Shown here piece after piece: positions 25,118-33,320 of a DNA stretch of 64,000 bases. Below the pieces are notes generated by a model that saw only the letters and a program-made list of their open reading frames with translations, ran no database searches and was not told where the DNA came from. Source of the DNA: Pseudonocardia nematodicida (GTDB lineage Bacteria; Actinomycetota; Actinomycetes; Mycobacteriales; Pseudonocardiaceae); contig NZ_JBEDNQ010000006.1 of the NCBI RefSeq assembly GCF_040105385.1, forward strand, positions 62,001 to 126,000. The letters are read 5' to 3'. Each line of letters opens with the position of its first letter. Positions within the stretch are counted from its first letter, which is position 1. The position numbers were made by a program, and so were the translations under genes.

Positions 25118-26180
25118 CCGGCCGGTGCGCGTCGGGATCTTCCTCGCCCACCAGCAGCCGGCCGGCCGGGATCCGCTGGTCGCGCTGGACGAGCAGCTGC
25201 AACTCGTCCGGGCGGCCCGCGACGGCGGGCTGGACTCGGTGTTCGCCGGCCAGCACCACCTGCCCGAGTCGTTCTCGCACATCCAGCCGCTGCCCTGGCT
25301 GGCCCGGCTCGCCGCGGACGCCGGGGACATGCGGATCGGCACCGGAATCCACCTCCTCGCCCTGCACAACCCGGTGGACACCGCGGAGAACTACGCCGGC
25401 CTCGACGTCGTCGCCGGTGGTCGGTCGGTGTTCGGGGTCGGGCTCGGCTACCGCGAGGTCGAGTACGCCGCGTTCGGGATCCCGCCCGGGGAGAAGGTGC
25501 GCCGGTTCACCGAGAACCTACGGATCGTGCGCGAGCTGTGGTCCGGCGAGCCGGTGCACGCCGACCTGCCCTGGTGCCGGCTGGACGGGGCGGTCGCGAC
25601 CACCCTGCCGGCATCGACGCCGCCGGTGTGGATGGCCGCGAACTCCGACGCGGCGGTCCGCCGGGCGGCCCGGTCGGCCGACACCTGGATGATCAATCCA
25701 CATGCGACGACGGCGACCGTGCGCCGCCAGCTCGACCTGTTCCACGCCGAGCGCACCGCCGCCGGGCGCGGTCCAATCGGCGAGCTCCCGCTGATGCGCG
25801 AGGTCTACTGCGCGCCCACCCGGGAGCGGGCCCTGGAGCTGGCCCGTCCGTACCTGGCCGGCAAGTACGAGGTCTACGCGGACTGGGGCCAGGACAAGGT
25901 CCTCCCGGGAGCGGAGTCGTTCCGCACCGGCTACGACGAGCTGGCCCGCGACCGGTTCGTGGTCGGCACTCCCGAGGACTGCCTCGCGGCGCTGCTGCCG
26001 TGGCGCGACGAGGTCGGCGTCGACCACTTCGTGCTCCGCACCGAGTGGGCGGGGATGCCGGTCGGCGACGCGCTGGCCTCGCTGGACCTGCTGGCCCGGG
26101 AGGTCGCCCCGGTGCTGCGCGCCACCCCGGCCGTCGCCGTCCCGCACGGCTCGGCACCGGCCGGGAGCGCCCCGCGGTGA
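25110..26180 (+). CDS. LLM class flavin-dependent oxidoreductase
   Basis: 356 residues. The GTG start lies 8 nt inside the MmgE/PrpD gene, so it belongs to the operon. Luciferase-like features are VRVGIFLAHQQPAG, GLDSVFAGQHHLPESFSHIQPLPWLARLAA, IGTGIHLLALHNPVDTAENYAGLDVVAGGRSVFGVGLGYREVEYAAFG and the C-terminal FVVGTPEDCLAALLPW. It uses FMN or F420. It is not a standard member of itaconate loci: it takes the position of the glyoxalase-like gene in P. aeruginosa. Substrate unknown. Confidence 0.85.
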   Translation: MADRPVRVGIFLAHQQPAGRDPLVALDEQLQLVRAARDGGLDSVFAGQHHLPESFSHIQPLPWLARLAADAGDMRIGTGIHLLALHNPVDTAENYAGLDVVAGGRSVFGVGLGYREVEYAAFGIPPGEKVRRFTENLRIVRELWSGEPVHADLPWCRLDGAVATTLPASTPPVWMAANSDAAVRRAARSADTWMINPHATTATVRRQLDLFHAERTAAGRGPIGELPLMREVYCAPTRERALELARPYLAGKYEVYADWGQDKVLPGAESFRTGYDELARDRFVVGTPEDCLAALLPWRDEVGVDHFVLRTEWAGMPVGDALASLDLLAREVAPVLRATPAVAVPHGSAPAGSAPR

Positions 26181-26252
26181 GGGCCGGCCCGGGTGGACCG
26201 CGCCCCGGAGCCGGATCCGGCCCGGCGGCCCGGGGCGTCGCCGGCAGCGCCG

Positions 26253-26270
26253 GGCCGGTGATCACCGGCC
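26253..26270. terminator. palindrome at the convergent gene ends
   Basis: GGCCGGTGATCACCGGCC is an 18-bp perfect palindrome spanning the stop codon of the CitE gene and facing the end of the LLM gene. It can fold as a short GC hairpin with a TGATCA loop. Its position between convergent genes suggests a bidirectional terminator, but it has no U tract. Confidence 0.35.
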
Positions 26271-27083
26271 GGCCGCGGACTCCCCCGCGCGGGCGAGCAG
26301 CGCGGCTGCCCGGTCGACCACCGGCTTGTCGACGAGCGCGCCGTCGAGCACACCGACGGCTCCGTTCGCGGCGGTCTCCAGCACCGACCGGGCCCAGGCC
26401 AGCTGCTCGCCGGTCGGCCGGAACGCGGCCGCGACGACCTCGACCTGGGCCGGGTGGATGCACAGCTTCGCGGTCATTCCCAGCGCGAGCGCGGCGGCGC
26501 TGTCCGCCCGGAGCCGCTCGGTGTCGCGCACCGCGGTCGTGACGCCGTCGATCGGGGCGCCGGCTCCGGCGGCCCGGGCGGCGAGGACGAGCTCGGAGCG
26601 GGCCAGCCGCAGCGCGTCGTCGTCGGTGTGGTCCACCCCGATGTCGACGGCGAAGTCGACACTGCCGAACGCGGGGCGGACCACCCCGGGCACCGCGCAA
26701 AGCTCCTCGGTGCGCCGCAGCCCCCGTGCGGTCTCCAGCAGCGGGACGACGCCGGCGCCGCCGGGCAACGCGCCGACGAGGCCGGCGACCTGGTCCGGAC
26801 TCTCGGCCTTCGGCAGCATCACCGGGCAGCCGGCCCCGGCGGCCAGCGCGGTGTCGGCGTCGTGCCAGGGGGTGCCGGTGCCGTTGACCCGCACCATCGC
26901 GCGGCCGCCGGCGGCCAGCCAGGACCGAACGTGCTCGCGCGCCACCGCCTTGCCCTCGGGGGCCACCGCGTCCTCCAGGTCGAGGACCACCACGTCCGCC
27001 CCGCTCGCGACGGCCTTGTCGAACCGGTCCGGCCGGGAGCCGGGGACGAACAGGAACGTGGTCGACGAGTCGATCGGCTGCAT
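26262..27083 (-). CDS. CitE family CoA-ester lyase (citramalyl-CoA lyase-like)
   Basis: 273 residues from ATG 27083 (281 if the upstream ATG at 27107 is used). HpcH/HpaI/CitE fold: TFLFVPGSRPDRFDKAVASGADVVVLDLEDAVAPEGK, then RAMVRVNGTGTPWH with the Mg/CoA-site Arg, VMLPKAESPDQV, VPLLETARGL, and FGSVDFAVDIGVD. In the itaconate pathway such a lyase splits citramalyl-CoA into acetyl-CoA and pyruvate. The downstream start is preferred because 27107 has no ribosome site and lies inside the operator, whereas 27083 is 6 nt after a possible -10 (leaderless start). Confidence 0.85.
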   Translation of the reverse strand: MQPIDSSTTFLFVPGSRPDRFDKAVASGADVVVLDLEDAVAPEGKAVAREHVRSWLAAGGRAMVRVNGTGTPWHDADTALAAGAGCPVMLPKAESPDQVAGLVGALPGGAGVVPLLETARGLRRTEELCAVPGVVRPAFGSVDFAVDIGVDHTDDDALRLARSELVLAARAAGAGAPIDGVTTAVRDTERLRADSAAALALGMTAKLCIHPAQVEVVAAAFRPTGEQLAWARSVLETAANGAVGVLDGALVDKPVVDRAAALLARAGESAAGR

Positions 27084-27089
27084 CACGTC

Positions 27090-27119
27090 ATCGTTGATGT
27101 CTGACATTTAGCGTGTCAA
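27090..27119 (-). promoter_or_regulatory. promoter with FadR-type operator for the CitE lyase gene
   Basis: On the minus strand TTGACA (27119-27114) is followed by an 18-nt spacer and AACGAT (27095-27090). The spacer contains the perfect palindrome ATGTC-T-GACAT (27097-27107), the same TGTC-N-GACA core as at 20739-20753. The site also lies about 110 bp upstream of the TRAP dctP start and could control it too. Confidence 0.55.
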
Positions 27120-27217
27120 GCGTTTACAGCGCCACCAACTGAGTAGAAAAAACATCAGATGATTACTTGAGTGGCGTCACTCGGTCATGCGACGCTCGAT
27201 GTGACGAAAGGAACTCG

Positions 27218-28291
27218 ATGAGGAAGCTGGGCAACGGTGCCGGGCTCGTGACCTGCCTCGTCGCCACGGTCGCGCTCGCGGCCGCATGTGGCGCACCTCC
27301 GGACGGCACCGCCGGACCGCAGAGCAGGACGCTGGTCGTGGCCGACTCCTACCCGGTGACGCACCCCGCCTCCACCGACGGGATCGTGCACTTCACCGAC
27401 CGCGTCACCGAGCTGACCGGCGGTGAGGTCGACTTCGACTACTACCCGTCCGAGCAGCTGGGCAAGGCGGGCGACTACGTCACGCTGGTCGGCAACGGGG
27501 CGATCGACATCGGCGTCGTCTCCCCGCCGTACCTGTCGGACAAGCTCCCGCTGTCCAACGTCGGCGATCTCCCCGGGCTGAGCTCCGACTCCTGCACCAC
27601 GGCACACGCCGTCGAGGCGCTCACCGCCGAGGACGGCGTGCTCTACGAGGAGGAGTTCGCGCCCCGCGGGCTGCGTCCGCTGTTCGTCGGTGTCGTGCCG
27701 CAGTACGAGTTCATGAGCAACGTCGAGATCACCGAACCGACCCAGATCGCGGGCATGCTGACCCGGTCCCCCGGCGGGGTCGTCGACCAGACGCTGCGGA
27801 CGCTCGGGGCGGTCCCGGTGTCGATCGCCGGGCCCGAGGTCTACGAGGCCATGTCCCGCGGCACGGTCGACGCGATGACGCTCCCGCCGATGAGCGCGGT
27901 GCCGTTCCGGCTCGACGAGGTCGCCTCCTACGCCACCGAGGGCGCCCCGCTCGGCGGCTTCACCCTGACCTTCGCGATCTCCGAGGCGCTCTGGCAGGAC
28001 CTTCCCGACGCGCACCGTGCGGCGATGACACAGGCCGGTGCCGAGACCGTGCAGAACCTCTGCGAGGAGATGACCACCCAGACCGCGGACGCCCGGGCGA
28101 CCCTGGAGGCGGGCGGGATGACGTTCACGACGCTGTCCGACGCGCAGCGCGCCGAGTGGGACCGCGCGGTCACCGAGATCCGCGCGGACTGGGTCGCCGA
28201 CATGGAGGCCGACGGCCGCCCCGGCGCGGCCGTGCTCGACGCGATGGAGTCCGAGCTCGAGCGGGTCCGCAGCGCCGGGGACGCCCGGTGA
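27218..28291 (+). CDS. dctP: TRAP transporter substrate-binding lipoprotein DctP
   Basis: 357 residues from ATG 27218, with GAAAGGA upstream. The signal peptide ends in a lipobox-like ALAAAC, so Cys24 is likely lipidated and holds the protein on the outer face of the membrane. The DctP fold follows: VVADSYPVTHPASTDGIVHFTDRVTELTGGEVDFDYYPSEQLGKAGDYVTLVGNGAIDIG, then VYEAMSRGTVDAM. TRAP binding proteins typically bind carboxylates. Placement beside the CoA-transferase/lyase genes suggests import of itaconate or a related dicarboxylate. Confidence 0.9.
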   Translation: MRKLGNGAGLVTCLVATVALAAACGAPPDGTAGPQSRTLVVADSYPVTHPASTDGIVHFTDRVTELTGGEVDFDYYPSEQLGKAGDYVTLVGNGAIDIGVVSPPYLSDKLPLSNVGDLPGLSSDSCTTAHAVEALTAEDGVLYEEEFAPRGLRPLFVGVVPQYEFMSNVEITEPTQIAGMLTRSPGGVVDQTLRTLGAVPVSIAGPEVYEAMSRGTVDAMTLPPMSAVPFRLDEVASYATEGAPLGGFTLTFAISEALWQDLPDAHRAAMTQAGAETVQNLCEEMTTQTADARATLEAGGMTFTTLSDAQRAEWDRAVTEIRADWVADMEADGRPGAAVLDAMESELERVRSAGDAR

Positions 28292-28854
28292 GCGCGGTGC
28301 GGCCCGCCGAGGCCCCCGCGACGACCGGTCCCGGCGACCGGGCGCTTCGCGGCGTCGAGAACGCGTTCGCCGCCGTCGGCCTGGCCGGCCTGGCCGCGAC
28401 CGTCGTGCTGATCGTCGTCGACGTCGCCCTGCGCTACCTGATCGGTGCCCCGCTGTCCTGGTCGGTCGGCTTCGTCGGCGACTACGTCCTGATCGGACTG
28501 TTCTTCCTCGGGCTCGCCTACACCGTGCGCGAGGGGGCGCACGTCCGGATCGACCTCGTGCACCGCCGGCTCGGCCCGGGTGGGCGCCGGGTGCTGGCGA
28601 TCGGAGGCTCGGTCCTGACCGCGACGTTCCTCGCGCTCGTCGCCTACGGCGGGCTGCAGCTGGCGCTCAAGGCGGCACGCATGGGCGACGTGCCGCTGGC
28701 CGCCGCGTCCGACCTGTCCTGGCCGGTGTGGACCTCGATCGCGATGGTGCCGCTCGGCGCCGGCCTGGCCGTCCTCCGGGTGCTGCACACCCTCATGGTC
28801 CAGCTGCGCATCCCGGAACCGCGCGACGACGCCACCACGACCGAGGAGGTCTAG
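28288..28854 (+). CDS. dctQ: TRAP transporter small membrane subunit DctQ
   Basis: 188 residues from GTG 28288, which overlaps the dctP stop by 4 nt. Four membrane helices are visible (VLIVVDVALRYLIGAPLSWS, VGDYVLIGLFFLGLAYTVREGAHVRIDLV, a third near residue 110 and a fourth near 155). RYLIGAPLSWS and AYTVREGAHVRID are the conserved DctQ patterns. It partners with DctM to form the Na+-driven importer for the solute bound by DctP. Confidence 0.9.
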   Translation: MSAVRPAEAPATTGPGDRALRGVENAFAAVGLAGLAATVVLIVVDVALRYLIGAPLSWSVGFVGDYVLIGLFFLGLAYTVREGAHVRIDLVHRRLGPGGRRVLAIGGSVLTATFLALVAYGGLQLALKAARMGDVPLAAASDLSWPVWTSIAMVPLGAGLAVLRVLHTLMVQLRIPEPRDDATTTEEV

Positions 28855-28857
28855 GAG

Positions 28858-30147
28858 ATGGTCCTCACCGGAGTCCTGATCCTCATGCTCGTGCTGCTGC
28901 TGGCACGGGTCCCGGTCGGTGTCGCGATCGGGCTGAGCGCGGTCGTCGGCCTGCTCGCCGTCGGCGGGCCCGCCGCGGCGCTCGGCTTCCTGGAGACCAC
29001 GCCGTACTCCGCCGTCTCGGCCTACACCCTCGCCGCGATCCCGCTGTTCATCCTGATGGCGCAGCTGGTGCTCAAGAGCGGTGTCACCACCGAGCTCTTC
29101 GCCGCGGCCCGGGTGTGGGTCGGGCGGGTCCCGGCCGGCCTCGGGGTCGCGACGACGACCACCGGCGCCACCTTCGCGGCGGTGTCCGGATCCAGCACGG
29201 CGGCCGCGGCCGCGCTCGCCTCGACGACGATCCCGGAGATGGAGCGGGAGCGCTACGACGGCCGGCTGGCGAACGGCCTGGTCGCCGTCGTCGGCACGCT
29301 GGCCGCGATGGTGCCGCCCAGCATCATCCTGGTGTTCTACGCGATCCTCGCCGAGGTCAGCGTCGGCCAGATGCTGATCGCCGGGCTCGTCCCGGGGCTG
29401 CTCGTCACGCTGACGATCATCATCACGACGCTGGTCCTGGTCCGCCGCAAGCCCGAGCTGGCGCCGGCGGGCCGCCGGTACCCGATGGCCGAGAAGCTGC
29501 GCACGATCCCGGTGCTCGGACCGGTCGCGCTCCTCTTCGTCGTCGTCGTCGGCTCGATCTACTTCGGACTCACGACACCGACCGAGTCGGCCGGGCTCGG
29601 GGTCGCGGGCGCGCTGGTGATCGGGCTCGTCCGGCGCCGGCTCGACCTGCGCCGGATCGTCGACGCGCTGCGCGAGACGCTCACCGCCACCGCGATGATC
29701 CTGCTGATCATCTCCTCGGCGTACCTGTTCGGCTATTTCATGACGCTGACCGGGATCACCGGGACGATGGTCGACGCGATCTCCGGGATCGCCGCGCCAC
29801 CGTTGCTGATCTTCGCCCTGATCGCGCTGGTGTACCTGGTCCTGGGCGCCTTCCTCGACCAGCTCGCGATCCTCGCGCTGACGGTGCCGGTGGTGCTGCC
29901 GCTGATCGAGACGCTCGGCTACGACCCGATCTGGTTCGGCGTCATGGTCATCCTGCTCGCGGAGATCGGCCTGGTGACCCCGCCGATGGGGATGAACGTG
30001 TTCGTCGTGTCCAGCTCGACCGGGCGGCCCGCGGAGGAGATCTTCGTCGGGGTGCTGCCGTACGTGGTGGCGCTGCTCGTGCTCGTCGCGGTGCTGGCCG
30101 CGGTGCCCGGGGTGGTGATGTGGCTCCCCGAGACGATGGGCGGATGA
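28858..30147 (+). CDS. dctM: TRAP transporter large permease DctM
   Basis: 429 residues with about 12 hydrophobic segments. Family patterns are LARVPVGVAIGLSAVVGL, IPLFILMAQLVLKSGVTTELF, GATFAAVSGSSTAAAAAL (the SGSS/T region), MVPPSIILVFYAILAEVSVGQMLIAGLVPGLL and VTPPMGMNVFVVSSS. It is the ion-coupled transport subunit. It starts 3 nt after dctQ and completes a standard dctPQM operon. Confidence 0.93.
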   Translation: MVLTGVLILMLVLLLARVPVGVAIGLSAVVGLLAVGGPAAALGFLETTPYSAVSAYTLAAIPLFILMAQLVLKSGVTTELFAAARVWVGRVPAGLGVATTTTGATFAAVSGSSTAAAAALASTTIPEMERERYDGRLANGLVAVVGTLAAMVPPSIILVFYAILAEVSVGQMLIAGLVPGLLVTLTIIITTLVLVRRKPELAPAGRRYPMAEKLRTIPVLGPVALLFVVVVGSIYFGLTTPTESAGLGVAGALVIGLVRRRLDLRRIVDALRETLTATAMILLIISSAYLFGYFMTLTGITGTMVDAISGIAAPPLLIFALIALVYLVLGAFLDQLAILALTVPVVLPLIETLGYDPIWFGVMVILLAEIGLVTPPMGMNVFVVSSSTGRPAEEIFVGVLPYVVALLVLVAVLAAVPGVVMWLPETMGG

Positions 30148-30196
30148 TCTCCCCGCATAGGGTGCCTCCGATCAGGTGACGATCGAGGGGGACGCC

Positions 30197-31483
30197 ATGA
30201 GCGAGAGCGCCACCGGCACCGCGGTCCCGCGGACCCGGTCCCGGGCGTGGGTGATCGCGCTGTGCTGGGCGGTGATCGTCGTCGACGGGTACGACCTCAT
30301 CGTCTACGGCACGGTGCTGCCGACCCTGATCTCCGGCGAGTGGGCGCTCGACCCGGGGCAGGCGGGATTCATCGGCTCGCTCGCCCTGATCGGCATGCTG
30401 ATCGGCGCCCTGGTCGCCGGCGTGGTGACCGACCGGATCGGGCGACGCCGGCTGATGATGATCTGCGTCGCCTGGTTCTCGATCGCGATGGCGTTCTGTG
30501 CCTTGGCGCCCAGCCCCGAGGTGTTCGGGGCCCTGCGGCTGGTCGCCGGGATCGGGCTCGGCGGCGTCGTGCCGACCGCGATCGCGCTGACCGTCGAGTA
30601 CGCCCCGGCCGGGCGCCGCAACGCCACCAACGCGCTGATGTTCTCCGGCTACTCGGTCGGCGGGGTGCTCTCCGCCCTCGCCGGGATCGCGCTGCTGGAG
30701 ACCCTCGGCTGGCGCTCGCTGTTCTGGATCGGCGCGGGCGTCGGCGCGGTGCTGCTGGTGGTCGTCGTCGTGGCGCTGCCCGAGTCGGTCGCCTATCTCG
30801 CCGCGAAGGGCCGCCGCGACGAGGCCTCCGCGCTGGCCGCCCGGTACGGGATGCCGGTACCCGAGGTCGCGGCGCCCGGCGCCCGGCCCGGCGGGGTGCG
30901 GGACCTGCTGGCGGCTCCGTACCTGCGCGGGACGCTGCTGTTCTGGCTGGGCACCGCGTTCGGGCTGCTGCTGGTCTACGGCCTGAACACCTGGCTGGCG
31001 CAGATCATGCGGGCGGCCGGGTACCCGCTCGGCCCGGCGCTGGCGTTCCTGCTGGCGCTCAACCTCGGCGCGATCGTCGGGGCCCCGCTGCTCGGATCGC
31101 TGGCCGACCGGGTCGGGGCACGGCCGGTGATCACCGGGATGTTCCTGACCGCGGCCGTCTCGATCCTGCTGCTCATGGTGCGGTTCCCGACCCCGGTGCT
31201 GCTCGCCCTGATCGCCGTCGCCGGGGCGTGCACGATCGGGACGACGATCATCGTCAACTCCTACACCGCGACCTTCTACCCCGAGCACCTGCGCGCCACC
31301 GGTCTCGGCTGGGCGCTGGGGATCGGCCGGATCGGCGCGATCGCCGGACCGATCTACGGCGGCCTGGTGATGGCCACCGGCGCCGGGTTCGCCGCGAACT
31401 TCCTCGCGTTCGCGATCCCGGCGGTGCTCGGCGCGATCGTGATCGTGCTGGTCCCGCAGCGGGCCCGCCCCTCAGGCCAGTAG
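30197..31483 (+). CDS. MFS transporter, aromatic acid:H+ symporter-like
   Basis: 428 residues, 12 membrane helices. The N-terminal helix carries ALCWAVIVVDGYDLIVYGTVLPTLI, with the DGYD motif diagnostic of the AAHS family (PcaK/BenK type). The loop 2-3 motif is VTDRIGRRRLM, and LRATGLGWALGIGRIGAIAGPIYGG is the conserved helix-11 region. It probably imports an organic acid with protons. It starts 49 nt after dctM and may extend that operon. Its last 12 bases overlap the convergent GH43-like gene. Confidence 0.88.
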   Translation: MSESATGTAVPRTRSRAWVIALCWAVIVVDGYDLIVYGTVLPTLISGEWALDPGQAGFIGSLALIGMLIGALVAGVVTDRIGRRRLMMICVAWFSIAMAFCALAPSPEVFGALRLVAGIGLGGVVPTAIALTVEYAPAGRRNATNALMFSGYSVGGVLSALAGIALLETLGWRSLFWIGAGVGAVLLVVVVVALPESVAYLAAKGRRDEASALAARYGMPVPEVAAPGARPGGVRDLLAAPYLRGTLLFWLGTAFGLLLVYGLNTWLAQIMRAAGYPLGPALAFLLALNLGAIVGAPLLGSLADRVGARPVITGMFLTAAVSILLLMVRFPTPVLLALIAVAGACTIGTTIIVNSYTATFYPEHLRATGLGWALGIGRIGAIAGPIYGGLVMATGAGFAANFLAFAIPAVLGAIVIVLVPQRARPSGQ

Positions 31484-32365
31484 GCCTTCGGTCGTCATCC
31501 GGACCCGCTCGATCCGCCCGCCGGACAGGTGGACGAGCCGGTCGACGCACACGGAACGCCGGCGCGGGTCACCGCCCGGCGCGGTCCCGGAGTGGTAGAA
31601 GAAGAACCACTCCCCGCCGACCTCGACGATCGCCGGCCGGTTGGTGGCGCAGTTCCCCGGAACCTCGGCGAGCAGCCCGGCGAACTCCCAGGGGCCGTCG
31701 AGGCTGCGGCTGCGCGCGTGGGCGACGCGTTGCGGGGCGTCGTAGCCGTAAGCGAGGTGGAACCAGCCGTCGTGCGCGTGCACGTGCGCGCCCTCCTGAA
31801 AGCCCGGCAGCTCGATCTCGGTGATCGGGCCGGCGAGCGCGGTCATCGAGTCGTCGAGGCGGGCGGTGAAGCAGCGCCCCTTGCCCCAGAACAGCCGGGC
31901 CCGTCCCTCGTGGACGATCACCGCGGGATCGATCGTGTGGTCGTCGCCGGTGTCGTACGGGACATCGTTGGTGATCATCGCCCGGCCGAGCGCGTCGGTG
32001 AAGGGTCCGCCCGGCGCGTCCGCGACCGCCACACCGATCGCCCCACCCGGCACCTCCGCGTGGTTCACCGCCACGTACCAGTGGACGCGCCCGTCCCGCT
32101 CGACGACCGCGCCGGCCTTCGCGCCGTCGCGCGCCCAGCCGAAGTGGGAGAGCGTGAGCGGGGCCCCGTGCGCGGTCCACCGGACGAGGTCGGTGGAGGA
32201 GAAGTGCAGCCAGTCCCGCATCACGAAGCGGTCGGAACCGGGCGGCGCCTCGTCGTGTCCGGTGTAGAGGTGCACGACGCCGTCGTGCACCAGCACCGCC
32301 GGATCCGATGTGTACACGTCGGTGATGATCGGGTTGCCGCGCACCACGCCGTCGTCGGAGGTCAT
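31472..32365 (-). CDS. glycoside hydrolase family 43-like five-bladed propeller protein
   Basis: 297 residues from the ATG at 32363-32365. Likely catalytic residues of a GH43/GH62-type propeller are present: the base Asp in YTSDPAVLVHDG, the modulating Asp in HTIDPAVIVHEG, and the acid Glu in FQEGAHVHAHDG. Repeated blade motifs are WYVAVNHAE, ARLFWGKG, WFHLAYGY and WFFFYHSG. Arabinose- or xylose-containing glycans are typical substrates. There is no signal peptide, so it would act in the cytoplasm on imported oligosaccharides. It overlaps the MFS gene end by 12 bp. Confidence 0.78.
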   Translation of the reverse strand: MTSDDGVVRGNPIITDVYTSDPAVLVHDGVVHLYTGHDEAPPGSDRFVMRDWLHFSSTDLVRWTAHGAPLTLSHFGWARDGAKAGAVVERDGRVHWYVAVNHAEVPGGAIGVAVADAPGGPFTDALGRAMITNDVPYDTGDDHTIDPAVIVHEGRARLFWGKGRCFTARLDDSMTALAGPITEIELPGFQEGAHVHAHDGWFHLAYGYDAPQRVAHARSRSLDGPWEFAGLLAEVPGNCATNRPAIVEVGGEWFFFYHSGTAPGGDPRRRSVCVDRLVHLSGGRIERVRMTTEGLLA

Positions 32366-32451
32366 GGTTCCGCAGTTACCCGATCGGTTCGACGGCAGAA
32401 CGTCACCCACCCGGCTTGTCCCGTTCGTCCCGCTCCGAGCATGCTGACGCC

Positions 32452-33300
32452 GTGGGTGCCGCAGCGACGACCGACGACTCGAACCGCTCCCCCGTGACCG
32501 CCCGGGGCGGTGCCGGGCGCCAGGTCGCCGCGACGCTGGTCATGGTGTCCGCGATCGCGCTGTTCGTCGTGCAGGAGCCGTGGTCGGGCTACGGTCTGAT
32601 CGTCGCCGGACTGGTGCTGGCCGCGGTCGTCGACCGTGCCCTGCTGAAACACCTGGCGCTGATCGCGGCCAGCCTGGTGATCATCAGCACGATGTCGCTG
32701 GAGGCCGACCTCAGCGACGCCGGCATGGCCCGGTTCACCGTGGTGCTCTCCGCGGCCGTGCTGCTGCCGTTCGCGATCTCCCGGCTGTGGTGGCGGGAGG
32801 ACATCATCCGGTTCCCGATGCTCACCGGGAAGCGCTGGAGCGGGTTCGAGTACGGCTACCTGGCACTCGTCGTCGTCGCCGGCTACCTGCTGCTGCCCTG
32901 GTACTTCATCGGGACCGGTGCCTACCAGAACTGGCCGGAGATCTCCGGGACGAATGAGATCATCCGGCTGTTCGTCGGGGTGAACGCCGTCGGGCTGTGG
33001 GACGAGCTGTTCTTCATCTGCACGGTGTTCGCGCTGCTGCGCCGGCACTTCCCGTTCTGGCAGGCCAACGTGCTGCAGACGATCGTGTTCGTGTCGTTCC
33101 TGTGGGAGCTGGGCTACCGCGGGATCGGGCCGCTGCTGACGATCCCGTTCGCGCTGCTGCAGGGCTACATCTTCCAGCGCACGCGGTCGTTCACCTACGT
33201 GCTGGTCGTGCACCTGACCTTCGACCTGATCATCTTCGGGATCCTGGTGCACGCCTACAACCCGCACCTGGCCGACGTGTTCCTGACCAGCCCGCGCTGA
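32452..33300 (+). CDS. CPBP/Abi-like membrane protein with degenerate protease motifs
   Basis: 282 residues from GTG 32452 (a TTG lies 36 nt upstream), with about eight membrane helices. The C-terminal half, LWDELFFICTVFALLRRHFPFWQANVLQTIVFVSFLWELGYRG and YVLVVHLTFDLIIF, aligns with CPBP intramembrane proteases. However, the EExxxR motif reads DELFFI and the FxxxH motif lacks its His. It may be a non-catalytic relative or a different chemistry. The third motif, HxxxD, is kept. Confidence 0.65.
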   Translation: MGAAATTDDSNRSPVTARGGAGRQVAATLVMVSAIALFVVQEPWSGYGLIVAGLVLAAVVDRALLKHLALIAASLVIISTMSLEADLSDAGMARFTVVLSAAVLLPFAISRLWWREDIIRFPMLTGKRWSGFEYGYLALVVVAGYLLLPWYFIGTGAYQNWPEISGTNEIIRLFVGVNAVGLWDELFFICTVFALLRRHFPFWQANVLQTIVFVSFLWELGYRGIGPLLTIPFALLQGYIFQRTRSFTYVLVVHLTFDLIIFGILVHAYNPHLADVFLTSPR

Positions 33301-33320
33301 GGTGTGCCACGCTGCCCGGC

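Noticed and set aside
26253..26270. GGCCGGTGATCACCGGCC as a third GntR operator
   Set aside because: It lacks the TGTC-N-GACA core and lies at gene ends, so a terminator role is more likely.
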